Shown here: positions 32,142 to 34,943 of the stretch, in pieces
Layout: every line of letters starts with the position of its first letter
How positions within the stretch are numbered: the stretch's first letter is position 1
From: Hyphomicrobiales bacterium
GTDB lineage: Bacteria > Pseudomonadota > Alphaproteobacteria > Rhizobiales > Rhizobiaceae
DNA length: 34,943 bases
Assembly (NCBI GenBank): GCA_900472295.1
Contig: UCIA01000027.1
Span: 1 to 34,943 of the forward strand
Reading direction: 5' to 3'
Made by a program: the position numbers and the translations under genes
Notes under the pieces: model-generated
Told to the model about the DNA's origin: nothing
Databases searched by the model: none
Seen by the model: the letters and a program-made list of their open reading frames with translations, nothing else

Positions 32142-33797
32142 ATGCCCAGGCTTTTCCATACAATCGATGCCGCCCGCAGGAATCTAAGCGCCATCGAAAA
32201 TTCCGCTGTCGATGAGTTGTTGGCCGGCCGCATCGGCCGGCGAGATTTCCTCAGGCATGGCAGCATGCTCGGCCTGTCGCTGCCGTTCCTGGGCAGCCTT
32301 GTCGCGGCTGCTGGTTTCGGCGCGCAGCCGGTGCGGGCCGAGGGCAAGCCGGGCGGCACGGTGCGCGCCGGCATCGCCACGCCGGGCGGCGCCATCGACC
32401 CCGTCACCTATTATGACAGCGGCAGCTACCAGCTGGTGTTCCAGACCGCCGAATTTCTCTGCATCACCCAGCCGGACCTTACCCTGAAGCCGGTGCTGGC
32501 CGAGAGCTGGGCGCCGAACGAGGATGGCAGCGTATGGACCTTCAAGCTGCGCAAGGGCGTCAAATTCCACAATGGCGAGGACTTCAAGGCGGACGACGTC
32601 GTTGCCACTTTCGACCGGCTGGCTGATCCTGCCGGCGCGTCCAACGCGCTGTCGGTGTTCAAGGGCCTGCTGTCCAAGGGCGGCACACAGAAGGTCGACG
32701 ACCACACCGTCGCCTTCCATCTCGACGCGCCCAACGGCAGCTTCCCCTATTCGGTATCGATCGACAATTACAACGCCGTCATCCTGCCGGCGAGCTACAA
32801 GGGCGATTACGAAAAGACCTTCGAAGGCACCGGCCCGTTCCGGCTGGAAAGCTACACGCCGAAGGTCGGCGCCACCTTCATCCGCAACCCCGACTATTGG
32901 GGCGAGAAGGCGCTGCCCGACCGGCTCGAATTCAAATTTTACGGCGACGTGCAGCCGCGCATCCTGGCGCTGCAGGCCGGCGAAGTCGACCTGCTCGACG
33001 CCGTGCCGCTCGATGTCAGCCAGGTGGTGCTGAACAGCCCTGACATCACCGTCCTGCGCGTCGCCTCGACCGCGCATCGCCAGTTGCATATGCGCTGCGA
33101 CATGGCGCCGTTCACCGACAAGCGCGTGCGCCAGGCGCTGGCGCTGTGCATCGACCGCTCCAAGCTGGTTGACGGGCTTTGCCGCGGCATGGCGGCGACC
33201 GGCAATGACAGCCCGTTCGCGCCGGCCTTCCCGGCCACCGACACATCGATCCCGCAGCGGGCGCAGGACATCGCCAAGGCCAAGCAGCTGCTCGACGCGG
33301 CGGGGCTCGCCGGCGGCTTCGACATGACGCTGACGACGCTTCGCTATTCCGACATTCCGGGCTATGCGCAATTGTTCCAGAATTTTGCCAAGGAGATCGG
33401 CGTCCGCATCGCGCTCAATATCGAGGACCAGGACAAATATTACGGCAAGGCGGTGTTCGGCCAGTCGGACTGGCTGGATAGCCCACTCGGCATCACCGAC
33501 TACGCGCATCGCAGCGTGCCGAATGTCTTCCTGAAAAGCCCGCTGGTCAGCGACGGACCCTGGAATGCGGCGCATTTCAAGAACCCCGCCTATGACGGCA
33601 TGGTAACGTCCTATCTGAAGGCGCTCGACATCGGCGCGCAGCGCAGTGCCGCCTCCGACATCCAGAAACTGCTGCTCGACGAGACGCCGGTCATCTTCAG
33701 CTATTTCCCCGATTTGTTGGTGCCGGTGCGCAAGAATGTCAGCGGCCTGCCGCCGATTGCCGCCGGGCTGCTGCTCGATCGCGTGTCCTTGGGGTAA
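32142..33797 (+). CDS. Second periplasmic binding protein (family 5), paralogue of the one at 25530, Tat-type signal
   Basis: ATG 32142 is chosen because AGGA lies nine bases upstream; ATG 32133 is too close to it. The 551-residue product shares most of its sequence with the binding protein at 25530, including LAESWAPNEDGSVWTFKLRKGVKFHNGEDF and KGDYEKTFEGTGPF. It has the same signal layout: about 31 residues, then GRRDFLRHGSMLGLSLPFLG and likely cleavage after VRA at 64-66. It probably feeds the same permeases and ATPase with a related ligand, since no second membrane set is present. The LysR box upstream suggests it is separately induced. Confidence 0.93.
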   Translation: MPRLFHTIDAARRNLSAIENSAVDELLAGRIGRRDFLRHGSMLGLSLPFLGSLVAAAGFGAQPVRAEGKPGGTVRAGIATPGGAIDPVTYYDSGSYQLVFQTAEFLCITQPDLTLKPVLAESWAPNEDGSVWTFKLRKGVKFHNGEDFKADDVVATFDRLADPAGASNALSVFKGLLSKGGTQKVDDHTVAFHLDAPNGSFPYSVSIDNYNAVILPASYKGDYEKTFEGTGPFRLESYTPKVGATFIRNPDYWGEKALPDRLEFKFYGDVQPRILALQAGEVDLLDAVPLDVSQVVLNSPDITVLRVASTAHRQLHMRCDMAPFTDKRVRQALALCIDRSKLVDGLCRGMAATGNDSPFAPAFPATDTSIPQRAQDIAKAKQLLDAAGLAGGFDMTLTTLRYSDIPGYAQLFQNFAKEIGVRIALNIEDQDKYYGKAVFGQSDWLDSPLGITDYAHRSVPNVFLKSPLVSDGPWNAAHFKNPAYDGMVTSYLKALDIGAQRSAASDIQKLLLDETPVIFSYFPDLLVPVRKNVSGLPPIAAGLLLDRVSLG

Positions 33798-33899
33798 AGG
33801 ATCCCGGACTGAAGGTGCGCGTGACAAAGGCGGTCAGGTTTTGCCGCGTTGACCTTCGGTTCGGGCTTTACCGCCCTCAACAAGAAACCGGCTCCAGCC

Positions 33900-34784
33900 A
33901 TGCACCAGCGTTCAGCCACAAAAGACAAGAAACGGGAGACTCCCATTCGCAAGCCTCATCTACGCGGTCGCGGACCGCATTTCCCGGTGCTCGACCAGAT
34001 CGTCCAGTACGAATTCGAGCCCGGCTATGTCGCCTTCACCATGCCGTCGCTGAAACGGCTGCGGGTGCAGGTGGGCTCGATGATTGTCGCCGACACGACG
34101 AGAGCGCTGGTGTTCTACGAATCCGATCACCTGCCGGTGTACTATTTCCCGATCGAGGATGTGCGCGAGGAGTTCCTGCTGCCGTCAAAGACGACGACCG
34201 AGGATCCCTACAAGGGCGCCGCCACCTTCTATTCGCTCAACACCGGCATCACGCTGGTCGAGGATGGGGCATGGCGCTATCTCGACCCGGCCAAGGGCTG
34301 CCCGCCGATTGCAGGCTACATGTCGTTCGTCTGGAGCAAGATGGGCCACTGGTTCGAGGAAGACGAGGAGATTTTCGTCCACGCCCGCGATCCGTTCCGC
34401 CGGGTCGACTGCCTGCCCTCGTCGCGGCGGGTGCAGGTCATTCTCGACGGCGAACAGGTGGCGGACTCACGCCGCGGCGTGTTCCTGTTCGAGACCGGCC
34501 ATCCGGTGCGCCACTACCTGCCGATCTCGGATACACGGCTCGATATGTTCGCGCCCAGCCGCTACATCTCGCGCTGCCCCTACAAGGGCATCTCCAACTA
34601 TTACCACGTGACGACCGCCACCAAGCGGCACGAGAACCTGGTGTGGTATTATCCCGAGCCGGTGCACGAGGCTGAGCGCATCAAGGGACTGGTGTGTTTT
34701 CACCACGAGCTTGTCGACAAGATTCTGGTCGATGGGGTGGAGATATCGAAGGAGGCCACGGCGGCTTCTGACGGGTATTTCTGA
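33900..34784 (+). CDS. Tandem DUF427-domain protein
   Basis: Two DUF427 units lie in series: residues about 40-150 (VQVGSMIVADTTRALVFYESDHLPVYYFPIEDV, then EDPYKGAATFYSL) and about 165-285 (VQVILDGEQVADSRRGVFLFETGHPVRHYLPISDT, then RCPYKGISNYYHV and LVWYYPEP). DUF427 proteins are small beta-rich cytoplasmic proteins of unknown role. ATG 33900 gives 294 residues, but a TTG at 33849 and an ATT after a GGGAG element are possible alternatives. It follows the second binding-protein gene in the same direction, so a role with the imported compound is possible. Confidence 0.87.
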   Translation: MHQRSATKDKKRETPIRKPHLRGRGPHFPVLDQIVQYEFEPGYVAFTMPSLKRLRVQVGSMIVADTTRALVFYESDHLPVYYFPIEDVREEFLLPSKTTTEDPYKGAATFYSLNTGITLVEDGAWRYLDPAKGCPPIAGYMSFVWSKMGHWFEEDEEIFVHARDPFRRVDCLPSSRRVQVILDGEQVADSRRGVFLFETGHPVRHYLPISDTRLDMFAPSRYISRCPYKGISNYYHVTTATKRHENLVWYYPEPVHEAERIKGLVCFHHELVDKILVDGVEISKEATAASDGYF

Positions 34785-34810
34785 GAGCAAACAGCGCCAA
34801 TTGCAACCGT

Positions 34811-34869
34811 AGCGATCCTTCGCGCCCCCCTCTGGCCTGCCGGCCATCTCCCCCTCAAGGGGGGAGATC
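34811..34869 (+). repeat. Dispersed rhizobial palindromic repeat
   Basis: The unit starts AGCGATCCTTCGCGCCCCCC, continues through a GCCTGCCGGC palindromic part and ends in an ATCTCCCCCT/GGGGGGAGAT hairpin. Its first 31 bases match the left edge of the window in the opposite direction. The hairpin could also end transcription of the DUF427 gene. Confidence 0.75.
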
Positions 34870-34932
34870 AGCGGTTTCCACGCCTGCGCCAATCATCAAT
34901 ATCGCAGAAGAGCGGCGGCCCACAAGCTGCCA

Positions 34933-34943
34933 ATCTCCCCCCT
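34933..34943 (-). repeat. Start of a second, inverted copy of the repeat, cut by the window edge
   Basis: ATCTCCCCCCT is the reverse complement of the inner arm of the repeat at 34811-34869 (AGGGGGGAGAT at 34859-34869). It probably opens a neighbouring copy facing the other way. Only 11 bases are visible. Confidence 0.45.

Noticed and set aside
32184..33827. Long minus-strand frame opposite the second binding-protein gene
   Set aside because: It mirrors the codons of a clear family 5 binding protein and has no recognisable motif.
33941..33957. GGGAG followed by ATT as an alternative start of the DUF427 gene
   Set aside because: Unlike the permease at 27266, an in-frame ATG exists upstream at 33900, so a rare start is not needed. 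Kept only as an alternative.

Overview
The window reads as chromosomal DNA of a rhizobium-like alphaproteobacterium, most likely Mesorhizobium or a close relative. This is inferred from high G+C by eye, dense operons of ABC importers with their own LacI, LysR or GntR regulators, an FrcA-like single-domain sugar ATPase, and a dispersed palindromic element rich in CCCCCCTCT at both ends that I associate from memory with Mesorhizobium intergenic DNA. No tRNA, rRNA, CRISPR array, transposase or phage gene was seen.

Layout. Positions 41-2091 hold four small single genes: an ArsC/YffB-like reductase, a SnoaL-like protein, an SRAP DNA-protein crosslink protein and a zinc-ribbon protein. Positions 2270-11745 look like a carbohydrate region. 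It has a DAO-family FAD oxidoreductase divergent from a fumarylacetoacetate-hydrolase-fold enzyme that resembles 2-keto-3-deoxy-pentonate dehydratases, then an unusual sugar ABC locus. That locus has two permeases, one double-domain ATPase, one single-domain ATPase and only one binding protein, and it ends with a LacI-family regulator.

Positions 11767-14418 hold the most unusual locus. A minus-strand gene encodes a PqqD-like domain, then a twin-arginine-type export segment, then a 34-residue six-cysteine tail with the spacing of an inhibitor cystine knot. It is divergent from a nucleotidyltransferase gene and an HPr-kinase-like gene. This looks like a compact ribosomal-peptide modification and export system. 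Just downstream, at about 14575-14691, is a small RNA gene of the CCUCCUCCC-loop (cuckoo, alpha-r14/CcsR) type: three hairpins, each with an anti-Shine-Dalgarno loop, the last being an intrinsic terminator.

Positions 14790-20223 encode a TetR regulator divergent from a small protein, an RND pump and its periplasmic adaptor. Two GTTAC-N6-GTAAC operators lie in the shared promoter region and a strong terminator follows. Positions 20284-22094 pair a GcvA-like LysR regulator with a 2-oxoglutarate/Fe(II) oxygenase related to amino-acid halogenases but keeping the hydroxylase Asp. Positions 22203-25218 hold a GntR regulator, with a palindromic operator, and two enolase-superfamily enzymes.

Positions 25530-34784 encode a peptide/opine-type ABC importer (Tat-type binding protein, two permeases, fused double ATPase). 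A LysR gene follows, convergent with the ATPase and divergent from a second, paralogous binding protein, with a near-perfect LysR box between them. A tandem DUF427 protein comes last. The first permease seems to lack a canonical start codon: its best start is ATT, just after a 26-bp perfect palindrome. The enolases and this importer probably serve uptake and breakdown of one amino-acid-like or sugar-acid-like compound, but the substrate cannot be read from sequence alone.
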